Shown piece after piece: positions 18,737-27,534 of a stretch of 64,000 nucleotides of DNA. Position 1 is the first letter of the stretch, and each line of letters opens with the position of its first letter. The DNA is from EB88 sp965199135 (GTDB lineage: Bacteria > Acidobacteriota > Terriglobia > Terriglobales > Acidobacteriaceae): assembly GCA_965199135.1 (NCBI GenBank), contig OZ240685.1, positions 186,001-250,000 of the forward strand, given 5' to 3'. The position numbers and the translations under genes are program-made. Under the pieces are notes generated by a model. That model was not told where the DNA came from. It saw only the letters and a program-made list of their open reading frames with translations, and searched no databases.

Positions 18737-18823
18737 GCCGGGATGGCGGAATAGGCAGACGCAGCGGACTCAAAATCCGCCGAGGGCAACCTCGTGGGGG
18801 TTCGACCCCCCCTCCCGGCACCA
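18737..18823 (+). tRNA. tRNA-Leu, anticodon CAA, encoded CCA end
   Basis: The 87-base sequence folds as a type II tRNA. The acceptor stem is GCCGGGA/TCCCGGC with discriminator A and an encoded CCA. The anticodon stem GCGGA/TCCGC holds the loop CTCAAAA, giving anticodon CAA (reads UUG). A long variable arm (CGAGGGCAACCTCG) and a T-arm GGGGGTTCGACCCCC follow. The sequence downstream changes composition, so the 3' end may have served as an integration site, although no second copy of the tRNA end was found. Confidence 0.97.
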
Positions 18824-18845
18824 GAATTCGTGAAGAGTTAGAGGC

Positions 18846-18877
18846 ACAATGACCCCTCGCTAGCGAGGGGTCATTGT
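18846..18877. terminator. 32-base perfect palindrome after tRNA-Leu
   Basis: ACAATGACCCCTCGCT is followed directly by its exact reverse complement, a 16-bp arm palindrome whose RNA would fold with a minimal loop. It lies 22 bases past the tRNA and probably acts as its terminator on either strand. Its perfection and lack of a spacer are unusual. Confidence 0.6.
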
Positions 18878-19096
18878 ATTGGTGGCCGTCCTGGTGGCTG
18901 TTGATTTTTCAGTGTCTCAAATCGTGGCCCCATTTAGTTGCGTTCCATTGATGCTGCAAAAGAATGCTGCATGGAACATGATCGTGCTCTGGGCGACGAG
19001 ACAAGTGAGCGTCCGAGCAGCTAGCATTCGCCCAATCTTCGAATGCTAGTTTTCTCATTGAGAATCACATCAGAATAATTAAACTTAGAGGCATCA

Positions 19097-22000
19097 GTGA
19101 ATGTGCTCACCGCCAATCATCTCGAACAGTGGGCCGACACCCTATCCGGGAGGTCTGACCTACCTGGATTGGTGGCAAGTCTCATGAGTGCCTCCACTCC
19201 GACTATTGAAGGATATCGATTTCCCTCCGGGGATGCCTCGCAGACCCATAGGTTTGATTGAATAGCCGATGTGCTCGACGGAGCACTCTATGTTCCATCG
19301 GGTCGCTCCGTATGGGAGTTTGGTGCCGGCAAGAACTACAAAGCGAAGGCGACTGAGGATTACAAGAAACGAACCGAACAGCTGACGGCAGCGGATCGTG
19401 CACGGAAGGATTAGAGCTTCATGTTCGTCACGCCTCGGATCTGTCACACTGATTTGGCCGGATGGGAAAGCGAGCGGAAGGACCATGAATGGAAAACCGT
19501 CCGAATCGTTGATGCAATCGGTCTTGAAACCTGGCTCTCTGAAAACCCTGGCGTTGCTTATCCGTTCGCAGTTCACTTGGGGCTGATCCCACCTTCTGGT
19601 GTTCAAACAGTCAAGCAATTCTGGGAGGATACCGCGCGAGTTTTAAGCCAGCTCTTTCTACCGAACTCTTGCTTACCGGCCGCGAGGAGCTTCAGAAGCT
19701 AGTCAGCAAAGGAATGAGTCCAGGAGTTGCCAACTTAACCCGCTGGAAAGCTGATTCAGCAATGGAAACATCTGCCTTTATCGCTGCCTGCATCATGGAC
19801 GCTGAACCCGAGCTATCTCGATTCTTGATGTCGAAGACCCTCTTTACCGAAACCGATGACGCAGCGCGGCGATTACCGGTCACAAGTCACTTCAACCTGA
19901 TCTGCTCCCCCGCTGCAAGTAAAGTAGGTTCGGTACGTTCGCAGACCAACAATGTGTTACTTGTCTTTGGAAACGGTGAACGGGCGGACGGTGCGCAGGT
20001 CCTTGAACGCCTGAACACACGCGATTTTGCCCCTGGCTTGAAGTCGATGCGCATCGACGAGGAGGAGGCGTTCCGACTCGCAGTGACCTGTGGCCGCAGC
20101 TTAACGGTGCTCTCACGTACCAAGGCGAGTGGTCTTAAGCCTCTACCAATGTGGCATGACGATAGCGATCTGATACCACTTCTCTTGGCAGGTGCTTGGA
20201 ACGCAACTAATGAGCACGATCGTGCAATCGTCGCCCACCTTTGCGGCAAGCCCTATGGCAGCGTAGATGTTGCAGCAAGAAAGTTTGCCGCTGTTGCTGA
20301 TGCCCCCATCGATCTTGAAGGCTCCGTGTGGGCCATGCGATCACCCACAGATGCATTCACTCTGTTAGGTCGGCTGGTCGACTCAGCAACCCAGGCCAGG
20401 CTACGGGAAGCATGCACCACCGTCTTTACCGAGATCGATAAGACACTCGACCTGTCGGATGAGGAAAGGCCTGTCGTGCCTACACGTGGCCCCGACTTCC
20501 GACACTCAGAATGGTTACGTCGAGGTCTGGCCACAACACTGTTGCTCATTTCTGGTCTTCACGAGGCGGCTGAGTTTAGGGTCATTGAGCATTCGCCAGA
20601 GAACTATGTCGATGATGTGGTTGAAGCTATGTTAGGTCTGCATCTCACATCCACACTAATCGTAAGTCTAAAGTCGCAGTTCCCGATCTTAGCCGAGGCT
20701 GCTCCGGTCCCTTTGGTCTCCACCCTCGAGCAACTGCTCGAGGGTGATAGCAGTACGTGGGTTCCTGTCATCTTCCGAGACAAGAAGGACGGATCTCTGT
20801 GGGGTTCTTTCAGTCCACACACTTATCTTTTGTGGGGCCTAGAAACGGTTGCTTGGAGCCCGCGCTATCTCTACCGGGCCGCTTCACTACTAATGCACCT
20901 GGCGGAATGCGATCCTGGGGGGGGGTACCCAGAATCGACAACTGAGCACCTTACGAGATATTTTTCTGGCTTGGAGGCCATACACGTTCGCCATTTTGGA
21001 CGAGCGCATTGCTGTCGTACGTCAGATCTGCAAGGGGCATCCGCGCACAGGTCTAAATCTCGTGATGTCCCTTCTTCCACAACATCATGACCACACCACG
21101 GGCACAGCTAAGCCAAGACTTCGCGATTTTGGGGACGCAGGTAGCAAGCCCACAACACAAGCTGAAATGCTTTCGGCATTCGAGCACTTTGCGGATTTGG
21201 CTGTCGAACTTAGTTCCTCCGATATCGGCCGTCTCACAGCTCTCATGGATCATTTCCCGCAGCTGGGCCAAGAGACACGCGAACGGATACTCTCTGCCAT
21301 CCGTGCAGTCGCAACTGACTCCGATAGCAACCAGGTCTTTCAGCTATGGACTAATCTTAATGGCCTGATTCAAAAACACGAACAGTTTCAGGAGGCCGCT
21401 TGGGCGATGCCGCTCAAGCAATTGGAGCCCCTGAAAGAGCTTCGCGAAGATTCGCGGCCAACCGACCCGGTTCGACCAATACTCTGGCTCTTTGATAATT
21501 ATGTGCCGCGCCTTAAACGCTCATCGTCAGATGGCTACATAGAAGAGGCAAATTGAGAGAGGGGCGATGTTCTAAGAAACCTTTTTCACAAATACGGATT
21601 GGAAGAAGTTCTAAACCTCGGGCATCAATCAAAGATGCCACATTTTGTTGGATTCGCTTTAGCGGAATCAGTGGGAGAATAAAAAGTCATCCAGGAAGCG
21701 ATATCCGAAGCTATGACCCGATCGGATATTTCGGATGACTTCTCAATCGCTGCCTCGTCACGTGCTCACGAAGTCTTTGGCACGGCTTGGGATGGATGGA
21801 TAGCTGGATTCGCTAAGGCTCTCACGCCTGCTCGTGCTGCTTCGCTGTTCTTCAGATGGGGAGACTCTCGGGAAACTTGGCAGCTTGTAGCTGAGCTAGG
21901 GCGTGAAATTGAAAAGGAATATTGGAAGCGCAAGCCTGTATTCAGACAGTCAGCCGATGAGGACTTTTCCCTTGCATTGGAGAAGTATCGTGGCGTGAGC

Positions 22001-22839
22001 CGGTTCAGTGGCTGCATAGATATGGCGGCGTATGAGGCGGAACGCCTCAGCGCAAACGATAGTGTTGAAATCCTTGTAGGTTTTATCGAAGAGGCGAATG
22101 CCGAGAGCTGGAAGTTACAGCATACTCAGTATGAAGTGATCCATATGATCCAATCACTACAGAAGCGGGCAGATGTTGAGCTTGAACAGATAGCAGCCCT
22201 TGAATACCGCTATCTGCCATTGCTGCAGTTCCAAGCGGAACCGATAGCGTTACAGCGTCTCATGTGCAAATCGCCTCAATTTTTTATGAGCGTGATCTCT
22301 AGTGTCTTCCTTCCTTCATCGCGTGATGAGTCCTCCACGATTACCGAAGAACCAAAATCAATGCTCGTCTCAGTTATCAGATTTTGCAGTCTTTCAAGAC
22401 CGTTCCAGGGTTCGCAGGCGAATCGGAGGATGTGGACCATCTGCGCGGCTGGGTTTTAGAGGTTCGTAGACTGGCAATTGAAGGAGATCGTGCTGAAATC
22501 ACTGATCAGCAAATTGGCTAAATTCTAGCCTACGCACCAATTGACCCTGCAGACGGAGCGTGGCCAACGACTTCAATAAGGGGGTTGATTGAAGAACTGT
22601 CTTCATATCAAAGTGAGCGCGGCATTTCTGTAGCTCGTTACAACATGCGAGGTGTATTTACAAAAGGGCTTTTCGATGGCGGTCATCAGGAGAGGGCACT
22701 TGCCGACCAACATGAATCATGGTCGTTTCTCACCCTAAAATGGCCTCGTACGGCTTCTATGCTGCGAGAAATATCTGAGGGTTGGGCCCGCAGTGCTCGG
22801 CAAGCTGACACAGAAATGCAACTCGATCAACTCTGGTAA
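19097..22839 (+). pseudogene. Decayed gene for a ~1,200-residue protein with a nuclease-like N terminus
   Basis: The plus strand carries one long coding region in pieces. It begins at GTG 19097 (N-V-L-T-A-N-H-L-E-Q-W) and ends at 22839. Reading continues sensibly across in-frame stops TGA 19259, TAG 19412, TAA 21680 and TAA 22519. Frameshifts lie near 19645, at the nine-G run 20917-20925, near 21556 and near 22385. The order of conserved-looking blocks is kept throughout. The N terminus has RFPSGDASQTHRFD, VPSGRSVWEFGAGK and KATEDYKKRTE, an Asp/Glu/Lys pattern that could be a restriction-endonuclease-like core (inference). Long, uncharacterised proteins of this type occur in many bacteria, often in accessory DNA; a defence role is only a guess. 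Composition is AT-richer than the flanks. Confidence 0.8.
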
Positions 22840-23502
22840 AGAAGGTAGCCAGCGTCCACGCAGATCGGCACCGCATCCGGCAGGAGCCTGGGCGCGGTAG
22901 CGTGCCTCTCCTGGGTCATTGGACAACACCTGCCTCTACTCTGCGTGACTCTGCAGGTTTCTGCGTACACGGCGCAACGAAACCCATACTCGATGCTTGC
23001 TGTCAGGGCTGCTCGATGAGCGGGCGCGCGGTAGCGCATGCAATAAGACGCATGGCAAAGAGAGGATTCGCCTTCGAGCACTCAGGTAGCGACGGATCTG
23101 GACCCTAGGATTGTTGATCGCTGAAAACATACAGCAGACTGGGCGGGTGCGTGCGAGCGGAGCTTGGCCTCCGCACGGAAGGAAGTCGCAAACGTGACTG
23201 CAGGTCCCTGGGGGAGGATATCTCCACGGTCCAAACCGATTCTCCTGTATGCTCACTAAGCTTTTCGCCGTCTGTCCTCTTCCCTTGTTGCGTTCTAAGG
23301 CGCGAACGTCGAATCGCCGCGATGCAGGGCAAGCGTGGTCGTCGTGGTGCCCCGACCAAACAGAACGGCAAGATAGCGCGATCTTTCCCGGCCTGCAAGA
23401 ACAGTTGTCCGGCAGCAGGCAGGCCACGCCGAAATGCCCGCAACCTACCTCGGATCTCCTGCTGCGACCACCTGCACCTGCCGAGCATTCTCTCAGGCTC
23501 CG
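22840..23502. other. 663-base stretch without a supported gene
   Basis: Open frames exist on both strands but their residues are dominated by Arg, Ser and Cys with no motif, no initiation signals and no continuity. This is probably the degraded right edge of the island that begins at tRNA-Leu. No direct repeat of the tRNA end, transposase remnant or hairpin of note is visible. Confidence 0.5.
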
Positions 23503-23799
23503 TCAGCGCCAGTAACCCCGATGAAAGTGGTAGCCGTCGCCCCGGTGTTCATAGCCCCCTGGTATCCAAACCGCTCCCGGGTGCGGCCGCCGCCCCCAGT
23601 GTCCTCTTGTCCAGATATACCGGTGACCATCCCAGCGATGATATCCACCCATCCAGACGTAGCCCGGGTGCGGTGGAGGACCGTAGTGCTCAACAACGGG
23701 CGGTGGAGGTGGGGCCCCGATGGTGAGCGAAACTTGGGCCTGGGAGGTGAAAGGGAGCAGGGCAACAAACAGTGTTGCAGCGGCGAGTGATTTCATCAT
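23503..23799 (-). CDS. Small exported protein with WxxGxW/YxWxGGY repeats
   Basis: A 98-residue protein. ATG 23799 has AGGAG seven bases upstream and begins a signal peptide ending TSQA/QVSL. The mature part has a Pro-rich linker (IGAPPPPPVVEHYGPPPHPG) and then aromatic-rich repeats YVWMGGYHRW, RYIWTRGHW and the closing YHFHRGYWR. This is the pattern of short YXWXXGXW-repeat proteins of the periplasm or outer membrane, of unknown function. It lies with two other small exported proteins on the same strand, upstream of a two-component system. Confidence 0.82.
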   Translation of the reverse strand: MMKSLAAATLFVALLPFTSQAQVSLTIGAPPPPPVVEHYGPPPHPGYVWMGGYHRWDGHRYIWTRGHWGRRPHPGAVWIPGGYEHRGDGYHFHRGYWR

Positions 23800-23962
23800 C
23801 TTGGTTCTCCTTGGTCGTCCGGTATAGCGGACGGGTTTTGGCAGCTCATGCGATAGGCTCACAAATTTTGAGCAGAAGTGCCGTCCCCGTTTGCCTGCCG
23901 ATTCGTACGGATTTCCTGCTCTGTTTTGTCTTCCCTCATTTCAGGATGTTTCCGTCGTGTTG

Positions 23963-24391
23963 CTAGGTACTCGCGGGAGCGCCACCTTGCTGTCGCTTTG
24001 CTGCTTTGTGGTTCTGCTTCATCTGCTCGTACCGCTGCCTCTGCGTATCAGTCAGAATGGCTTCGACCTTTGCATCACTGTCTTGCCGGATGCTGCGAAT
24101 CCTGGCGCGTTTGCCCTGAGGTGCCAACGCTGTGTCCGATCTAACACTCTGCACCTGCTCTTGTCGTTCGGCGAGAACTGGCTCGATCCTTGATTCCTGA
24201 TCGGGTGTCAGATCGAGCCTTCTGGCCATCCTCTTGGCATCGCGTCGAGGGTTTGCCGCGTGGTGTGCCGGGCCTCCCGGAGACTGCGTAGTCATCGTGG
24301 TGGGCTGCTGCTCCTGCGCCAGAACCGAGGGAGCACACACACCGCTCGATAGGATCGCTCCAAGAAGAATTGTGGGGGAGAGAACACGCAT
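23963..24391 (-). CDS. Spy/CpxP-like periplasmic protein (LTxxQ type)
   Basis: A 142-residue exported protein. ATG 24391 is preferred over 24397 because AAGGAG lies eight rather than two bases away. A signal peptide ends near VLAQEQ. The mature part is helical and Arg/Gln-rich with LDLTPDQESRIEPVL and a second copy, AILTDTQRQRYEQM, the paired LTxxQ motifs of the Spy/CpxP/CnrX family. Such proteins act as chaperones or metal/envelope-stress sensors. A regulatory link with the nearby histidine kinase is possible but not shown. Confidence 0.78.
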   Translation of the reverse strand: MRVLSPTILLGAILSSGVCAPSVLAQEQQPTTMTTQSPGGPAHHAANPRRDAKRMARRLDLTPDQESRIEPVLAERQEQVQSVRSDTALAPQGKRARIRSIRQDSDAKVEAILTDTQRQRYEQMKQNHKAAKRQQGGAPAST

Positions 24392-24501
24392 GAACATAGC
24401 TCCTTTCTGCTGCTTCCTGTCTCTGTCTATTGTTTAGAACTGCGGTTCACCACAGGATCCAGTTCGATCAGCATTCCATGCCGGCGTAGGCGCGGACCGG
24501 G

Positions 24502-24858
24502 TCACTTGGGCGCGACACCAGGATCAGTCACGCTGTTGTGGTTGCGATCGTAGATGCCCCGCGAGGTCCTGTCTTGCTGACGGGCAAGCTTGTGGCGGTC
24601 GGCAGCGGTGAGGTGACCATTATCACGCGAGCGCATCCGGGCATCCCGATTATTGATCCGCGCCTGATTGGCATCCGCCTTTGCAGCGCCGCCAGGAGTG
24701 ATCTGGCCGTCAGCTACACCCCTGTTGATGCGGGCCTGCTGATTTGCGGAGCGCTGATTAATCGTGTGGCGCTGCACGGGGGTCGTTTGTTGCGCGAGCG
24801 CGCTGGACACTGGAAGGACTGCGAGCGAGGCTGCTATCAAGAAAGCTTTGATATTCAT
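24502..24858 (-). CDS. Small exported protein with duplicated GxxxGxLT-type motif
   Basis: A 118-residue protein with AGAAGGAG seven bases before ATG 24858 and a signal peptide cut after ALAQ. The mature part repeats a helical unit: INRGVADGQITPGGAAKAD and, about 30 residues later, MRSRDNGHLTAADRHKLARQ, each with a G-x(3)-I/L-T centre. It ends SRGIYDRNHNSVTD. Related short proteins occur in Proteobacteria and Acidobacteria as periplasmic proteins without assigned function. It is the first of three small envelope genes on this strand. Confidence 0.78.
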   Translation of the reverse strand: MNIKAFLIAASLAVLPVSSALAQQTTPVQRHTINQRSANQQARINRGVADGQITPGGAAKADANQARINNRDARMRSRDNGHLTAADRHKLARQQDRTSRGIYDRNHNSVTDPGVAPK

Positions 24859-25152
24859 AGTGAAACTCCTTCTGTTGCTGCTGATGTTCCTGCCCGATCA
24901 GCGGAGCCGGTGCACCCGCTGAAGGATCGGAGCGAACGAGGTGCGTTTGCTCACCTCGCCATCGATTCCACGCACCTGTATGAATGCGGTGAGCGCCAGG
25001 GTTCCTCTCCCCTCGAGAGGGTATTTATGGCCACCCCGTGACGGGATGCCGGCACGGAGGCAGTCAAATGGGTCAGGATCAGGAACGGTTGGACGCGAGC
25101 GAACGCCTTGAACAGCTATCCCAAGGGCTCAGAGGAAGCATCCCTACACTCA
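24859..25152. other. Divergent intergenic region before the histidine kinase
   Basis: The 294 bases separate the minus-strand small-protein genes from the plus-strand kinase. A hairpin with a seven-base stem (CGAGGTG/CACCTCG, 24937-24958) is visible. Promoters for both directions are expected here, but none is convincing by eye. Confidence 0.4.
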
Positions 25153-26517
25153 ATGGGCATCGACAAACCGGATTTCCTCGCTCAGCCACTCTTCTCAGGA
25201 AGAAAGGTTTTGTGGCTTGGCTGCGCTATCATCCTGATTGTTTTATGCCTTAGTACGGCGGACGTCATCTACTCGCTCCGCGAAACAGTCCGCAGGAGTG
25301 ATGGCGTCGTCTCCGCTTTTCGTCAGCGAAGTCGCATGCTCGACGGCCTGCGAACCCTGATGCTCCGCTCCGCGTTGTCGCCGGGCAACGACGATGATCG
25401 CGCAATCTCTACCGGTGACCTGCCCGCCGAGCACGTGCAGGCGAACCAGATCCTCGAGCAGTTTGAGCGGTCTCTGGAAGCAAGCGGCGACGAAGCAACC
25501 CAGCAGCGACTGTCAGATCTCCGGTTCTCCCTCAATCAATACTGGGTGTCTTTGCCTGGCATCCGGGAGCAAAACAGCAAGCACCCACAAGTGGTACCGC
25601 GACCGTTCAGCGGGACGCCCGCGCGAAGGCAGATCAGGCATATAGCCAGGCAAATCATGGATCTGAACCGAGAGCAGCAGGATCGCGCGGAATTGCAGCT
25701 TAGCGCCGAGCATGACCGCCTTGAAAAAGAGCTTCTCATCTCCTCCGGCGTGTCGCTCTTCGTGGTGCTTGCCCTCATCGGAGCCATCTCGTACCGAATA
25801 AGAACGACTGAGCGCTTCGCCGAGGAGCAGTACCTGGATGTGGTGCAGGCGCGCCGCGAACTGCAGACATTTACCGGACGGCTCGAGCAGGCCCAGGAAG
25901 AAGAGCGTCGAAAGCTTTCCCGCGAACTCCATGATGAGTTTGGCCAAACAATGGCGGCCGCACTAGTCGAGCTAGGACGCATTCAAGAGGAAATGACTGA
26001 TGATAATGAGACGAGGGCCCAGCTGGCGAGCGTCAAACAAGAGCTTGAAAATAGCATGCGGTCCATTCGCGACATAGCACTGATCCTGCGACCATCCATG
26101 CTCGATGACCTTGGTCTGGTACCGGCCCTTCGCTGGCAGGGTCGCGAGGTTGCCAGAAGATCCGGACTTTCGGTGCGAATCGAGGCGGATGACGATTGTA
26201 AGTCCCTGCCGGATGCGTACCGCACGTGTATCTACCGCGTGGTTCAAGAGGCACTCAATAACATCGTTCGTCATGCCTCGGCGAGGTCCGCTGTGGTCAC
26301 CTTCCGCTGGGCCCCGAACGCACTCGCTCTGATCATCGCCGATGATGGCAGAGGGTTTCGTCCAGCATCAGACAAGGGCATGGGATTGCTCGGTATCGAA
26401 GAGCGCGTTGGCAGACTCAGCGGACATCTGGATGTCACTTCCCTGCCAGGTAGAGGGACCACCATCCAAGTGACTCTCCCGGTACCGGCCGAGGAGAAGG
26501 AAGAAGAGCTTCGATGA
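25153..26517 (+). CDS. NarX/LiaS-type sensor histidine kinase
   Basis: About 454 residues. A membrane helix near residues 17-37 (VLWLGCAIILIVLCLS) and a second near 195-215 (LLISSGVSLFVVLALIGAISY) enclose a periplasmic helical domain. Then come a coiled coil, a HisKA_3 dimerisation domain with the phosphoacceptor in SRELHDEFGQ (His near 260), and a HATPase with VQEALNNIVRHA, DDGRGF and GLLGIEERV. ATG 25153 is taken as start; TTG 25108 is possible, and neither has an ideal ribosome site. Its stop overlaps the response regulator start (ATGA), so they form a pair. Confidence 0.9.
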   Translation: MGIDKPDFLAQPLFSGRKVLWLGCAIILIVLCLSTADVIYSLRETVRRSDGVVSAFRQRSRMLDGLRTLMLRSALSPGNDDDRAISTGDLPAEHVQANQILEQFERSLEASGDEATQQRLSDLRFSLNQYWVSLPGIREQNSKHPQVVPRPFSGTPARRQIRHIARQIMDLNREQQDRAELQLSAEHDRLEKELLISSGVSLFVVLALIGAISYRIRTTERFAEEQYLDVVQARRELQTFTGRLEQAQEEERRKLSRELHDEFGQTMAAALVELGRIQEEMTDDNETRAQLASVKQELENSMRSIRDIALILRPSMLDDLGLVPALRWQGREVARRSGLSVRIEADDDCKSLPDAYRTCIYRVVQEALNNIVRHASARSAVVTFRWAPNALALIIADDGRGFRPASDKGMGLLGIEERVGRLSGHLDVTSLPGRGTTIQVTLPVPAEEKEEELR

Positions 26518-27158
26518 TTCGCATCGTTCTTGCAGATGACCATAACGTCCTCCGAGCAGGCCTCAAATCTTTACTGGAACGACAGCACGACTTTGAAGTC
26601 GTTGGAGAGGCCGGTGACGGGCGCGAGCTGCTACGCCTCGTGGAAGAAGTTACCCCGGATGTGGTCATCACCGATATCGGCATGCCAAGACTCAATGGCA
26701 CGGAAGCAACAAGCCAAATTGCGGCAAAGTATCCCAAGACACGCGTCATCGTTCTCAGCATGCACAGCGATGAAGCGTACGTTCTTCGGGCTCTAAAGGC
26801 AGGTGCTCGGGGGTATCTCGTGAAGGAGTCCGCCGAAGCGGATCTCATGACTGCTGTGCGCACCATCCACGCCGGCAAAGCATTCTTCAGCCCCTCCGTA
26901 AGCGCACTCCTCGTGGAAGACTATGTCAGACAGATGCGTGACCGCGGAGTGGAAGACAGTTATGAGCTTCTCTCGCCCCGAGAGCGGGAGGTGCTCCAGC
27001 TGATTGCTGAAGGCAGCAGCAACAAAGATATCGCGCAGTCCGTGGGCATAAGCGTACATACCGTTGAAACTCATCGCGGAAACATCCTGCAGAAGCTAAA
27101 TCTTCACAGCGTTCCGGATTTGATCCTCTACGCGGTGCGAAAAGGCGTTATCTCCTGA
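26514..27158 (+). CDS. NarL/FixJ-family response regulator
   Basis: A 214-residue two-domain regulator. The receiver has the acidic pocket DDH at 8-10, phosphoacceptor Asp54 in VVITDIGMPRL, and the conserved Ser/Thr and Lys (VIVLSMH, GYLVKES). The C-terminal LuxR-type helix-turn-helix is LSPREREVLQLIAEGSSNKDIA followed by ISVHTVETHRGNIL. It is coupled to the kinase upstream by a four-base overlap. Targets are unknown; the divergent small envelope proteins are natural candidates. Confidence 0.94.
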   Translation: MIRIVLADDHNVLRAGLKSLLERQHDFEVVGEAGDGRELLRLVEEVTPDVVITDIGMPRLNGTEATSQIAAKYPKTRVIVLSMHSDEAYVLRALKAGARGYLVKESAEADLMTAVRTIHAGKAFFSPSVSALLVEDYVRQMRDRGVEDSYELLSPREREVLQLIAEGSSNKDIAQSVGISVHTVETHRGNILQKLNLHSVPDLILYAVRKGVIS

Positions 27159-27534
27159 GTCTTGTCATTGTCCTGGATCCGAGAAAAGGCCTTGCCCAGT
27201 CGTGCAACGCAACTGTGAGCAGCGACTTCCGTACAGCTATCTGTTCGCCAAAGTCGATGAGGCCGCGTCTCGCTCACCTTCTGTAGTAGCCAGAGGCACA
27301 ACAGGATCAGACACAACAGTTCCGATTCGAGTGCCCTCGTACACACATGCCGCGCCACGGCTTCGCGAGTCAAACCTCTCCCAAAAGCCACGTTCTCTCG
27401 CGAGCAGCGGCCTGTGTTGCGTAAGCAGGCGAACGCGCAAACGAGGGAAACTGACCATTGAAGCGCAGTCTCGCTCGTTGAGCCCATCAACGGGCTGTGA
27501 TATGCGTGCGGGTAGCAGTTATTTACCGCATTTC
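27159..27534. other. 376-base stretch without a supported gene
   Basis: This lies between the response regulator stop and the end of the decayed surface-protein gene. Open frames on both strands lack motifs and start signals. No terminator hairpin with a T-run was found after the two-component pair. Confidence 0.45.

Noticed and set aside
19160..19618. Minus-strand open frame of 152 codons
   Set aside because: Antisense to the N-terminal coding region of the decayed large gene, whose plus-strand peptides are coherent.
22827..23488. Several minus-strand open frames after the decayed large gene
   Set aside because: They overlap each other in different frames, show no motif or initiation signal, and differ in composition from real genes nearby.
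18737..23500. Attachment-site direct repeat of the tRNA-Leu 3' end
   Set aside because: No second copy of the CCCTCCCGGCACCA end could be found downstream by eye, and no integrase gene is present, so an integrative element is only suggested by context.
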